From an uncultured Bacilli bacterium (GTDB lineage: Bacteria > Bacillota_I > Bacilli_A > RF39 > UBA660): DNA of 9,520 bases. Of the stretch, positions 1 to 6,701 are shown one piece after another. Each line of letters starts with the position of its first letter. The first letter of the stretch is position 1. The stretch lies in contig CAKPSB010000012.1 in assembly GCA_934183155.1 (NCBI GenBank), positions 1 to 9,520 on the forward strand. The letters are read 5' to 3'. The position numbers and the translations under genes were made by a program. Below the pieces are notes generated by a model. That model had not been told where the DNA came from. It saw nothing but the letters and a program-made list of their open reading frames with translations, and made no database searches.

Positions 1-80
1 TTATTAATTGAATAACTTTTAACTTTTCTATTTATTTCATTATTTATTAATTCATTTTTAATTTCATTATAATAGTTCAT
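1..80 (-). CDS. DUF1016 N-terminal (YhcG-like PDDEXK nuclease family) protein, 5' end only
   Basis: Only the first 26 codons and part of the next are present; the gene runs off the left edge. The start ATG (complement of 78-80) follows a strong AAAGGAG site with a 4-nt gap (AAT plus one A/T). The peptide begins MNYYNEIKNELINNEINRKV and continues KSYSIN. From memory this matches the N-terminal stretch of DUF1016_N proteins, in which a LI.NEI..KVK.YS segment opens the helical domain that precedes a C-terminal PDDEXK-like nuclease domain (YhcG). Such proteins are accessory and often lie near restriction or defence genes. The gene starts 11 nt beyond the TAG stop of the comEC 3' fragment, exactly as dinD follows the intact comEC. 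The family call rests on one short segment and could be wrong. Confidence 0.55.
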   Translation of the reverse strand, partial: MNYYNEIKNELINNEINRKVKSYSIN

Positions 81-91
81 ATTACTCCTTT

Positions 92-367
92 CTATGGACT
101 ACATGTCTTAATCTTTAATTTATTATTCTTAATCTTAAACGTAATACTACCATCTTGATCTGTTCTATATATTTTAGAATCTTTTAAATTTTCTAATACT
201 TCTTTATTGGGATGACCGTATCTGTTGTTTTTGCCAGCACTGATAATGGAATAATTTGGATTTACCTCTTCTATAAATTCTTTACTACTACTTGTCTTAC
301 TTCCATGATGTCCAATTTTTAACGCATCAATAACAGATATATTATATTTATTTAATACGTCTTTCTC
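92..367 (-). pseudogene. comEC 3'-end fragment (second, diverged copy)
   Basis: Read on the minus strand, this encodes a start-less 91-residue segment from EKDVLNKYNIS to KTCSP followed by TAG. It aligns without gaps to the last 91 residues of the intact ComEC (positions 1181-1456). By eye about 39 of 276 bases differ (about 86% identity), and 16 of 91 residues differ, mostly conservatively. It retains the GHHGSKTSSS motif of the metallo-beta-lactamase domain and the YGHPN segment. There is no start codon or ribosome binding site, and a TAA lies in frame just upstream, so it is probably not translated. No stop or frameshift interrupts it, so it has not decayed long as a pseudogene. It lies between dinD and the DUF1016-like gene, and its left end overlaps the last few codons of dinD. 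Confidence 0.9.
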
Positions 368-1164
368 TTATCTAATTCTTTTAAACTCTTATCTGGCGTT
401 TGTAAATTCTCTGGCATAGTGCCACCTAATCTTTTAATACTATTTCTTACTTCTTTGCCTACTTCATAGTGAGCAGCATTTGCAGTATATTCATTATCCA
501 CATTATCTCTTTTTAATTTAGCATCTGTTTGTGCAATTCTAAATATATTGTCTGCTAGTTCTTCACTCCCCATATTATCTAATATATCTTCTCTATATCT
601 TAATTTCTTTCTTTTAAAAATATCATCAGCTGTTTCACCATTATATAGTCCTTTATATCCTGCATTATGAAATCTAGCTAAATCTTTTACTCCACTATTA
701 ACTGCTGTTTTATTTAAATTATAATTCCCTTTTCTTACCTGATTTCTTCTATATAATCTTTTCTCATCTTCAGTAAGTTCATTATACCTTTTTTCAGACA
801 ACTCTTGCTTTCTTGTTTGAATAGCAAAATATGTTTTAGCTAATGCTATTACTTTCTTTCTTGGATCACAATTAAGAACTATAAGATAACAAGCATATCT
901 TGATAATTTGTAATCTGTTATATTTCTCTTTGTATTTGATCCAATACTAACCATTTTATCGGCACCGATAAAATGGTCTAGGACATTGTTATTACTGTTT
1001 TTACAATTCTCTATGCTCTTCTTAATGACATTGAAAAATCTTTGCCATAATGTATATTCAAGTACTTCCATTAATTCTCTTGCTAACCAATATTCATTAC
1101 CAAATTCATCTATATGCTTTATATCTTCAAATATTTTTTCTGTATATTCTTTTATTTCATTCAT
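352..1164 (-). CDS. dinD: DNA damage-inducible protein D (DinD), BRO N-terminal family
   Basis: 270 residues. The family is BRO-N: an N-terminal BRO domain at about residues 10-115 includes the DKMVSIG...ITDYKLSRYACYLI core that is characteristic of DinD. A charged helical region follows (TRKQELSEKRYNELTEDEK), then the C-terminal RLGGTMPENLQTPDKSLKEL segment typical of full-length DinD. E. coli DinD is LexA-regulated and has been reported to inhibit RecA; here the cytoplasmic role is inferred only from family. The ATG at 1164 is chosen because AAAGGA lies 10 nt upstream. An in-frame ATG near 1200 would lie inside comEC and has no site. The gene begins 17 nt after the comEC stop, so it probably shares the comEC transcript. 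Its last few codons fall in the comEC-like fragment, so the extreme C-terminus (RKTY) may be altered by that junction. A 28-bp palindrome lies inside the gene. Confidence 0.88.
   Translation of the reverse strand: MNEIKEYTEKIFEDIKHIDEFGNEYWLARELMEVLEYTLWQRFFNVIKKSIENCKNSNNNVLDHFIGADKMVSIGSNTKRNITDYKLSRYACYLIVLNCDPRKKVIALAKTYFAIQTRKQELSEKRYNELTEDEKRLYRRNQVRKGNYNLNKTAVNSGVKDLARFHNAGYKGLYNGETADDIFKRKKLRYREDILDNMGSEELADNIFRIAQTDAKLKRDNVDNEYTANAAHYEVGKEVRNSIKRLGGTMPENLQTPDKSLKELDKRKTY
950..977. repeat. 13-bp perfect inverted repeat inside dinD
   Basis: The arms ACCATTTTATCGG (950-962) and CCGATAAAATGGT (965-977) are exact reverse complements separated by only CA. This falls in the codons for the conserved DinD stretch HFIGADKMV. 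In mRNA it would form a long hairpin (tight loop around GGCACC). No U-run follows, so it is not a terminator. Function unknown. Confidence 0.9.
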
Positions 1165-1180
1165 TTCATCATCTTCCTTT

Positions 1181-1456
1181 CTATGGACTACAAGTCTCAA
1201 TTTCTAGTTTATTATTTTTAATTTTAAACATAATACTACCGTCCTTATCTGTTCTATATATTTTTGAATCTTTTAAATTTTCTAATGCTTCTTTATTGGG
1301 ATGACCGTATCTGTTGTTTTTGCCAACGCTAATAACAGAATATTTAGGATTTATTTCATTAATAAATTCTTTACTACTACTTGTTTTACTTCCATGATGT
1401 CCTACCTTTAATACATCAATATCACTTATATTATATTTATCTATTATATCTTTTTC
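1181..1456 (-). repeat. comEC 3' end, partner of the duplicated fragment at 92-367
   Basis: This part of the intact comEC is a direct repeat of 92-367, in the same orientation, about 1,089 bp away. The match spans the codons from EKD (residue 586 on) to the TAG stop and ends within the following AAAGGA ribosome binding site. The interval between the repeats is essentially only dinD. Confidence 0.9.
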
Positions 1457-3211
1457 TTTTTCTATTCCTGCATCTGCCATAAACATAAATTTATAACCAT
1501 TTAGTTTTGTATAAATGACATTACTATTATCATTTTCATTATCATATTCTTTTGTTTGAAGAAAATATAATTTATTATTATCTATATTTAATTCTTTAAT
1601 ACATGAATAATGTTTTATTTTTTTCTTATCTAATACTTTTATTAATTCTTTTTCGAGAGTCTGATATTCACCACAATTAAATATTACTTTTTCAACTTTA
1701 AAATTTTCTACTAAATTAATTGCTTCTCCCATATGATCGTAGTCTCCATGAGTGATGATTAAATAAGTAATTTTATTAATGCTATTTGAGTTTAAATATG
1801 GAATTGTGATATTTTTGGTGATATTAAATGAACTTTTTGCAAGTCCACCAGTATCAATTAATATAGCCGATTTTTCTAGTTTTAAAAGTATACTATCTCC
1901 TTGTGAAACATCAAGCGCTGTTATATAGGAAGATGAAATTATACTATTTACGTTATGATGAATAATTAATATTATTAAAAAAAGTAGTATAGCTTTTTTA
2001 TTTTTTTGATATAGATAAAGAATTATTGTAATAAGTACATAATATAAAATTATAAAAATAAAATTTATATGATGCATAGATAAATTGAAAATTTTTATAT
2101 TAGAGACTATTAATGAGGCTTTTTCTAAAATAAGGGTTAGATTATAAAAGTAAATATCTAATGGTTTAAATATAATTGTTAAAAGGCCTATAAAATAAGT
2201 AATTGTCATAAATGGAACAAAGTATAAGTTAACTAATGGTGTTATTATATTTAATTTAAAAAATGTATTAATTATTATAGGGGTGGATGAAAGGAAGGCT
2301 ATTAAAGATATGTTTAATGTTTTTTCAATATAATCTTTTGAGTTTTTTATGATTTTTTTAAAAAGAATTAGATAAAATGATACGGTAAATGATAGAAGAA
2401 AGCCTAAATTATAAATATAGTATGGATTTATAATTAGTAGAATTAAAAAAACTATTAATAAAATATCAAGCGATTTCATTTTTATTTCAAACATTTTATT
2501 TAAAGATAAAAATATAAAAAATACGGTTGCTCTTAGTATAGATGGTGAAAAATCTGTTATAAATAAATAAAATATCAGAAATATATAAATTATAATATTT
2601 GAACTATTTTTTTTCAAAAATTTATTTAAGACTAATGATAAAAGTGATGTTAAAGTGCTTATTTGGGCTCCTGATATAGCTAGTAAATGACTTATTCCAT
2701 TTGTTTGATAACTTTCTTTTATGTTTTTTTCTATATCATCTGTTTTACCTAAAATGAATGTTTTTAGGTACGCTTTGGATTTATATTTATTTATATAGGA
2801 ATTTATGCTGTTTTTGATTTTATATATTGCTGAAATTTTATTGTTTTTTATTTCTATATTGTTTGCTTTAAAAATATAATGTATTTTTAAAGAAAGTAAA
2901 TATTTTTTATAATTAAATAAATAGAAATTGCTATTTTCGCTTGGCTTTGTAAATTTGCCGTGTGCTTTAATGTTTAATCCTAGTTTACATGGGAATTTGC
3001 CATAATATTTTATTAAAACATTTTCTTTAGCTTTTATTTTTAAATTTGTTTGATCATTTTTATAATCACATTCATAAATAATACCTTCAGTATAATTTTC
3101 ATTTCCTATATATATACTTTTACTATTTTTAAAAAATAAGACAATTATTATAATTGACATTAAAATTATTATTTTAAACGGTAATTTTGTCTTTAATTTT
3201 TTCAAAGGCAC
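1181..3211 (-). CDS. comEC: ComEC/Rec2 family competence DNA channel
   Basis: 676 residues; an integral membrane protein that carries transforming single-stranded DNA across the membrane. Layout: an N-terminal membrane segment (about 12-27); an extracytoplasmic OB-like DUF4131 region (about 40-120, NFYLFNYKKYLL) with Cys48 and Cys75; the competence domain signature ISHLLAISGAQ (173-183); many hydrophobic helices to about 420; then a metallo-beta-lactamase-like domain (about 431-670) with LDVSQGDS, the metal-binding THGDYDH (487-493) and VGHHGSKTSSS. The family is often 700-800 residues, so this is slightly short but complete. GTG at 3211 is chosen because AGGA/GGGGA lies upstream and the N-terminus is sensible; an ATG 17 codons later has no site. 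It overlaps comEA by 38 nt, implying translational coupling. No comEB-like gene is present. dinD follows 16 nt after the stop. Confidence 0.94.
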   Translation of the reverse strand: MPLKKLKTKLPFKIIILMSIIIIVLFFKNSKSIYIGNENYTEGIIYECDYKNDQTNLKIKAKENVLIKYYGKFPCKLGLNIKAHGKFTKPSENSNFYLFNYKKYLLSLKIHYIFKANNIEIKNNKISAIYKIKNSINSYINKYKSKAYLKTFILGKTDDIEKNIKESYQTNGISHLLAISGAQISTLTSLLSLVLNKFLKKNSSNIIIYIFLIFYLFITDFSPSILRATVFFIFLSLNKMFEIKMKSLDILLIVFLILLIINPYYIYNLGFLLSFTVSFYLILFKKIIKNSKDYIEKTLNISLIAFLSSTPIIINTFFKLNIITPLVNLYFVPFMTITYFIGLLTIIFKPLDIYFYNLTLILEKASLIVSNIKIFNLSMHHINFIFIILYYVLITIILYLYQKNKKAILLFLIILIIHHNVNSIISSSYITALDVSQGDSILLKLEKSAILIDTGGLAKSSFNITKNITIPYLNSNSINKITYLIITHGDYDHMGEAINLVENFKVEKVIFNCGEYQTLEKELIKVLDKKKIKHYSCIKELNIDNNKLYFLQTKEYDNENDNSNVIYTKLNGYKFMFMADAGIEKEKDIIDKYNISDIDVLKVGHHGSKTSSSKEFINEINPKYSVISVGKNNRYGHPNKEALENLKDSKIYRTDKDGSIMFKIKNNKLEIETCSP

Positions 3212-3836
3212 TGTCCCCTATTCCTGAGACGTTTTTAATATCTTCTATTTTTTGAAAATTTCCATTACTTTCACGATATTCTATTATTGCTTTTGCTTTA
3301 GATGGTCCTATACCTTCTAATGTTTGTAATTCTGTAATATTCGCACTATTAATATTTATTTTTTGATTGGAAGGTTCACTTTGACTTTTTGTTTTATTTT
3401 CTAAATTGCTTTTTTCATCTTTTTTATCTATACAAGCGTTATTGTAACTTGGACACGTTGTTTCTTTAGTTTTCATTTTTCTTATTTCTTCTTTTGAATA
3501 TACAATGATTACCATTTCATCTTCTAATTTTTTGCTTAAGTTAATATTGCTTGTGTCACTTTTATTTGTTAAACCACCAGCTTTATTTACTGCGTCTATA
3601 ACGGTATTTTTGCTTGTTAGTTCATAAACCCCAGGACTGTTAATTTCTCCTTTAACATCTACCAATACTTTTTGAGTATCTTCTTTAATTTCTTTCTTTT
3701 TTTTGGTTTCTACTGGCTTTTCTTCTTTAATTGGATCAATTTTTGGCTCATTTGATGAATCTATAATAATAAATGCCGTAAATATTATAAAAATTAGTAG
3801 GATAATTTTACTTTTGTGTTGTTTAAAAAATGCCAT
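3174..3836 (-). CDS. comEA: ComEA competence DNA receptor
   Basis: 220 residues; a membrane-anchored extracellular protein that binds double-stranded DNA and hands it to ComEC. A signal anchor spans about 10-26 (IILLIFIIFTAFIII). A lysine-rich linker leads to an SLBB domain at about 57-112 (VLVDVKGEINSPGVYEL...AGGLT). A second charged linker with Cys128 and Cys135 leads to a C-terminal helix-hairpin-helix DNA-binding domain (160-219: ININSANITELQTLEGIGPS, then KAKAIIEYRE and a second GIG at 205-207). Domain order and length are standard for Gram-positive ComEA. The ATG is preceded by GAAAGGAGTAAT, a strong site. This is the first gene of the competence transcript. I saw no convincing ComK box, ComX-type box or consensus promoter in the 77 nt upstream. 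Confidence 0.95.
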   Translation of the reverse strand: MAFFKQHKSKIILLIFIIFTAFIIIDSSNEPKIDPIKEEKPVETKKKKEIKEDTQKVLVDVKGEINSPGVYELTSKNTVIDAVNKAGGLTNKSDTSNINLSKKLEDEMVIIVYSKEEIRKMKTKETTCPSYNNACIDKKDEKSNLENKTKSQSEPSNQKININSANITELQTLEGIGPSKAKAIIEYRESNGNFQKIEDIKNVSGIGDSAFEKIKDKITV

Positions 3837-3902
3837 ATTACTCCTTTCTGCTTCTCATTTATTAATATAGTAGATTAAACGTAAAAATCCTTTATATAAA
3901 AT

Positions 3903-3929
3903 AAAAAAAATTCCTATTTTGGAATTTTT
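3903..3929 (-). terminator. AT-rich intrinsic terminator after the SEDS gene
   Basis: On the minus strand, AAAAATTCC pairs with GGAATTTTT around a 6-nt AAAATA loop, and the hairpin runs into a T-run (GGAATTTTTTTTA). The left arm contains the last codons of the SEDS gene and its TAG lies in the loop. With few G-C pairs it is weak and may allow read-through into comEA 80 nt further on. Confidence 0.45.
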
Positions 3930-5083
3930 ACTGGCATGCTTTTTGTTTCTATGCAGACTCTTTGCACGATAGCAAGTGAAGCAATCAAAGATAAAACAAA
4001 ACTACCTCCATATGATAAAAATGGAAGTGGTACACCGGTTAAAGGAATTAATCCAAACATACCGCCTAAATTAACAAAAATATGGATGAATATATAACTC
4101 ATGATACCAATGCACATATAGCGGCCTCTTAAAGTGGATGCTTTTGCACCGATGATAGCTATTCGGTATAAAATGATTGCATATGCGATAAAGATTAGTA
4201 TTGTTTTTATACCATTTTCTTCTGCTATGATGGCAAAAACAGAATCTGTATGTGGCTCTGGAATATATGAGTATTTTTGTTTACTCTTGCCGATGCCAAG
4301 GCCTAAAATGCCACCATCATTAATTGCTATATAGCTGTTACAAACTTGATAACCACCATTTTCATAATTCCCACATGGGTCTAAAAATGAAGTGAAGCGG
4401 CTTTTACGAGCTTTATTTAATATATGCCCTTGTGTAAAATATACAAGTAATAATGCCATGGAAACAAGAACAATCATTAAAAGTAATGTTTTTACTTTGT
4501 CTATTTTTAAAATTGGACTAGCTAAAAACATCATTCCTATAATAAATAAGGTAATAAGTAGTGTTCCAAAGTCTTTTTGCAAAATTATTATGCCTGGAAT
4601 TATGGCAACTATGAGTAATATACTTCCAATAGTGTTATAATGATTTACCCCTACTGTTCTTAACTTTCGGTAGTTACTTTCAAACAAAATGGCTAAAAGT
4701 GCAATAATTATTGGTTTAGAAATTTCACTGGGTTGAAGTTTGATTATTTTTAAATCAATCCAGTTTCGAGAACCACTTAATTCTCTTGAACTAAGTGCCC
4801 ATATGTTTAATACAATAGCAATAACAAATAAAATTATAATGATGTATTTATAATTTTTTGTGTCTGTTTTTATAATAAAAACGCTTGATATTACACCAAG
4901 CAAGATAAAGATCAACTGCCTGAAGAAGTAATGGTATATTGAAACATCATAATTAACAACGGCTGCTCGAGAGGATGCTGTAACTATATTTAAAAGGCCA
5001 AAAATAAACATCAATGCAGATGTGATTAAAAGTGGCTTATCAAGCTTTTTTAATAAACTACCTAAAGTTTGTTTTTTTGTCAT
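3914..5083 (-). CDS. SEDS-family peptidoglycan glycosyltransferase (FtsW/RodA/SpoVE type)
   Basis: 389 residues; a polytopic membrane protein with about ten hydrophobic helices. SEDS proteins polymerise lipid II into glycan strands, working with a class B penicillin-binding protein in division, elongation or sporulation. Visible signatures: GSRNWIDLKIIKLQPSEISK (104-123); the large extracellular loop with FLDP...GGYQ (233-246); PEPHTDSVFAIIAEE (275-289); and the C-terminal PLTGVPLPFLSYGGSF. The ASS near the first helix and the PEPHTD form resemble FtsW/SpoVE slightly more than RodA, but sequence alone does not settle this. Two cysteines (237 and 248) bracket the extracellular catalytic loop, which is unusual. 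ATG at 5083 follows a perfect AGGAGG. It reads divergently from the YjcZ-like gene across a 140-bp AT-rich gap with no clear consensus promoter on this strand. Confidence 0.93.
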   Translation of the reverse strand: MTKKQTLGSLLKKLDKPLLITSALMFIFGLLNIVTASSRAAVVNYDVSIYHYFFRQLIFILLGVISSVFIIKTDTKNYKYIIIILFVIAIVLNIWALSSRELSGSRNWIDLKIIKLQPSEISKPIIIALLAILFESNYRKLRTVGVNHYNTIGSILLIVAIIPGIIILQKDFGTLLITLFIIGMMFLASPILKIDKVKTLLLMIVLVSMALLLVYFTQGHILNKARKSRFTSFLDPCGNYENGGYQVCNSYIAINDGGILGLGIGKSKQKYSYIPEPHTDSVFAIIAEENGIKTILIFIAYAIILYRIAIIGAKASTLRGRYMCIGIMSYIFIHIFVNLGGMFGLIPLTGVPLPFLSYGGSFVLSLIASLAIVQRVCIETKSMPVKIPK

Positions 5084-5223
5084 GGCTAGCCTCCTATCTT
5101 ATATTAATAATAACACATAATTTTTCTTTTTTCTATAACTATACTTTAAAAAATATAATTAGGTGTTTTTAATGTACGTTTTTTTTACCTTGAATAAACT
5201 ATAGTAGATAGGAGGCAGGATAT

Positions 5224-5370
5224 ATGTATTACTATGGTGGATACCAAGGTTATGGTTGTAGTACTCCTTATGGTGGTCAAACCTATGGCGGCGGTTATGG
5301 TGCGGCCATTATATTAGTATTATTTATTTTACTTGTAATAATAATTGGTGCCAGAGCTTTTGGCAACTAA
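5224..5370 (+). CDS. YjcZ-like tiny Gly/Tyr-rich membrane peptide
   Basis: 48 residues. The first half is Gly/Tyr-rich and polar (MYYYGGYQGYGCSTPYGG...). The second half is one hydrophobic helix, AAIILVLFILLVIIIGARAF (27-46), ending GN. This matches the tiny transmembrane family annotated as YjcZ/sporulation protein, whose members share a Gly/Tyr head and an F-A-L-I-V-V-L-F-I-L-L-I-I-V-G-A type helix. The exact role is unknown; in Bacillus such genes are mostly linked to spores. An AGGAGG site at 5211-5216 precedes the ATG and a strong terminator follows directly, so it is a single-gene transcript. A possible -10 (TATAGT) lies about 20-25 nt upstream of the start, but no fitting -35 is seen; sporulation sigma sites could not be recognised with confidence. 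Confidence 0.85.
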   Translation: MYYYGGYQGYGCSTPYGGQTYGGGYGAAIILVLFILLVIIIGARAFGN

Positions 5371-5392
5371 GAAGAGTTTTCTCTTCTTTTTT
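5369..5392 (+). terminator. Intrinsic terminator of the YjcZ-like gene
   Basis: AAGAAGAG, loop TTTT, CTCTTCTT gives an 8-bp perfect stem that begins at the stop codon and is followed by further T residues. A canonical Rho-independent terminator. Confidence 0.85.
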
Positions 5393-5396
5393 ATAT

Positions 5397-5426
5397 AAAA
5401 AGACGAATTATTTCATCGCCTTTTTT
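5397..5426 (-). terminator. Intrinsic terminator of the DUF4932-like gene
   Basis: On the minus strand, AAAAAGGCGA pairs with TCGTCTTTTT (one G-U pair) around a 9-nt loop, giving a 10-bp stem with a terminal U-run. It lies 51 nt after the stop codon of the minus-strand gene, back-to-back with the plus-strand terminator just upstream, so the two convergent transcripts are insulated. On the plus strand one pair is mismatched, so it would work less well in that direction. Confidence 0.75.
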
Positions 5427-5476
5427 ATATTTTTTGTTTTGTCTTCTTTTGTTTTATTTATTAAATAACTATTTCA

Positions 5477-6496
5477 TTAAGATAACGTCTTATTTTTTTG
5501 ATTAGATTTTTTAATAAAGCTTTCAAAGAAGTCTAGGACACCATATTGTATAAATTCTTCATAGTTATTATATTTTGGAAAATTTTTTAAGGTAAAATAA
5601 ACCAAATCTGGTAAATAAGTGAAACCATATTTATTAATCCAGCAATTTTTTATTGGTTCTATTTCTTTAAAATATTTGCTTGCTAGTATATAAGCATTGG
5701 CTCTTACAAGATATTCATAAAAAACACTTTTTTTATCACCACTATATACAGAAGGTAAATTGTTATTTACTGATAGTTCATGAAACTTATCTAAAATATC
5801 ACCTTTTATATATTTATCAACTAGTGGATTTACAATCGGATGGGAAAATTCATGAAATAAGCATTCTACACTATATTCTTTATCATAGCTAAATTGTTTG
5901 TTTTCTTCATTATATATATAGCCCATTACATAATATAAATTTCCTAATTTGTCGGCTGGTCCAAATCCTCCGTTCATTAGCATGCTTGGTATAAATGTAT
6001 ATGTGCTTGTTTTTGCAGAATAAAATTTTTCAATATCTTTTAAATCTAGATTGTTTGGAAAAACAGCTACTTCATTTACAAATTCTTCATACATCTTTCT
6101 ATGATTTTCAAAAAAAGTATCCCAGTTAATAGTTTCAGCTAAATTCTTCAGTTCATCGCAGAAATCATAGATGTTTCCATAGCTCATGTTTTTTTTAATT
6201 TGTTCTAATTCTATTTTACTTTCATCTATCTCATACTTTTCATTTAAGCCAATAGAAATATTAATTGATGTACTACAATCGGTAAAACTCATAATATATT
6301 TACAAAGGCATTGATAATTATCTGGATTTATAAGTTCACATAATTGTTTCATATATTCATTATTTGGTGTTTCTATAAAGTCTAGCTCTTCTTTTGCTTC
6401 TGGATGCTTTAAAACATAAGTTGCATGAAAAGCAAGCAGTAATTCATAAATTTTGTTAATTTCCACATTCATTCCCTTAATTTTCTTAAATGTCAT
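5477..6496 (-). CDS. Putative zinc metallopeptidase, DUF4932-like
   Basis: 339 residues, with no signal peptide or membrane helix, so probably cytoplasmic. A zincin motif FHEFSHPIVNP places His215, Glu216 and His219 as the expected metal ligands and catalytic residue. A downstream YEYLVRA (Glu261) fits as the third ligand. The spacing, the Pro after the second His and the preceding substrate-cleft-like stretch FIPSMLMNGGFGP recall DUF4932, a family of uncharacterised HExxH proteins. The N-terminal third (helical, with several Cys) has no recognised domain. Substrate unknown. ATG at 6496 is chosen because GAAGGA lies 7 nt upstream; the next ATG (codon 9) has its purine tract too close. A near-consensus promoter and its own terminator make it a solitary, probably well-expressed gene. 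Confidence 0.75.
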   Translation of the reverse strand: MTFKKIKGMNVEINKIYELLLAFHATYVLKHPEAKEELDFIETPNNEYMKQLCELINPDNYQCLCKYIMSFTDCSTSINISIGLNEKYEIDESKIELEQIKKNMSYGNIYDFCDELKNLAETINWDTFFENHRKMYEEFVNEVAVFPNNLDLKDIEKFYSAKTSTYTFIPSMLMNGGFGPADKLGNLYYVMGYIYNEENKQFSYDKEYSVECLFHEFSHPIVNPLVDKYIKGDILDKFHELSVNNNLPSVYSGDKKSVFYEYLVRANAYILASKYFKEIEPIKNCWINKYGFTYLPDLVYFTLKNFPKYNNYEEFIQYGVLDFFESFIKKSNQKNKTLS

Positions 6497-6537
6497 TTGT
6501 CATTCCTTCTTTTCAATAAAATTATATGTAGTTTTAT

Positions 6538-6565
6538 ATTATACCAACAATTCTTAATGTGTCAA
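6538..6565 (-). promoter_or_regulatory. Strong sigma-A promoter for the DUF4932-like gene
   Basis: On the minus strand a perfect TTGACA (-35, 6560-6565) and a perfect TATAAT (-10, 6538-6543) are separated by 16 bp. The start codon lies about 40 nt past the -10. Both hexamers being exact suggests constitutive, strong expression. Confidence 0.85.
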
Positions 6566-6701
6566 TTTTTATACTTTATTTGTGATATTTAATGTTATGT
6601 TTTTTAAATTAGAAATTATTAAATCAAAATATTTTTTCTTATTTTTGTTTTTTTAAAACTAGATTATAAATTGAAAATGTTTAGAAGGAATTTACTTTTT
6701 C

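Noticed and set aside
1165..1200. Longer dinD starting at an ATG inside comEC (282 residues)
   Set aside because: The extra 12 residues come from comEC coding sequence, have no ribosome binding site, and the ATG at 1164 has AAAGGA at a suitable distance.
986..1304. Two overlapping plus-strand open frames of 73 and 84 codons
   Set aside because: They lie antisense to dinD and comEC, have low-complexity hydrophobic/Ser-rich translations and no ribosome binding site; they are shadows of the real genes.
352..1456. Insertion sequence or integrase-borne island carrying dinD
   Set aside because: No transposase, integrase, terminal inverted repeat or short target duplication is visible; the flanking repeats are comEC coding sequence.
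3158..3160. Later ATG start for comEC
   Set aside because: It would remove the overlap with comEA but has no ribosome binding site; the GTG at 3211 does.
3837..3913. ComK box or ComX-type box upstream of comEA
   Set aside because: No AAAA-N5-TTTT pair in the right arrangement and no TACGAATA-like element could be identified with confidence.
4134..4640. Plus-strand open frames of 66 and 82 codons inside the SEDS gene
   Set aside because: Antisense to a clearly conserved membrane protein and without translation signals.
5680..5892. Plus-strand 70-codon open frame
   Set aside because: Antisense to the metallopeptidase gene, covering its HExxH codons; no ribosome binding site.
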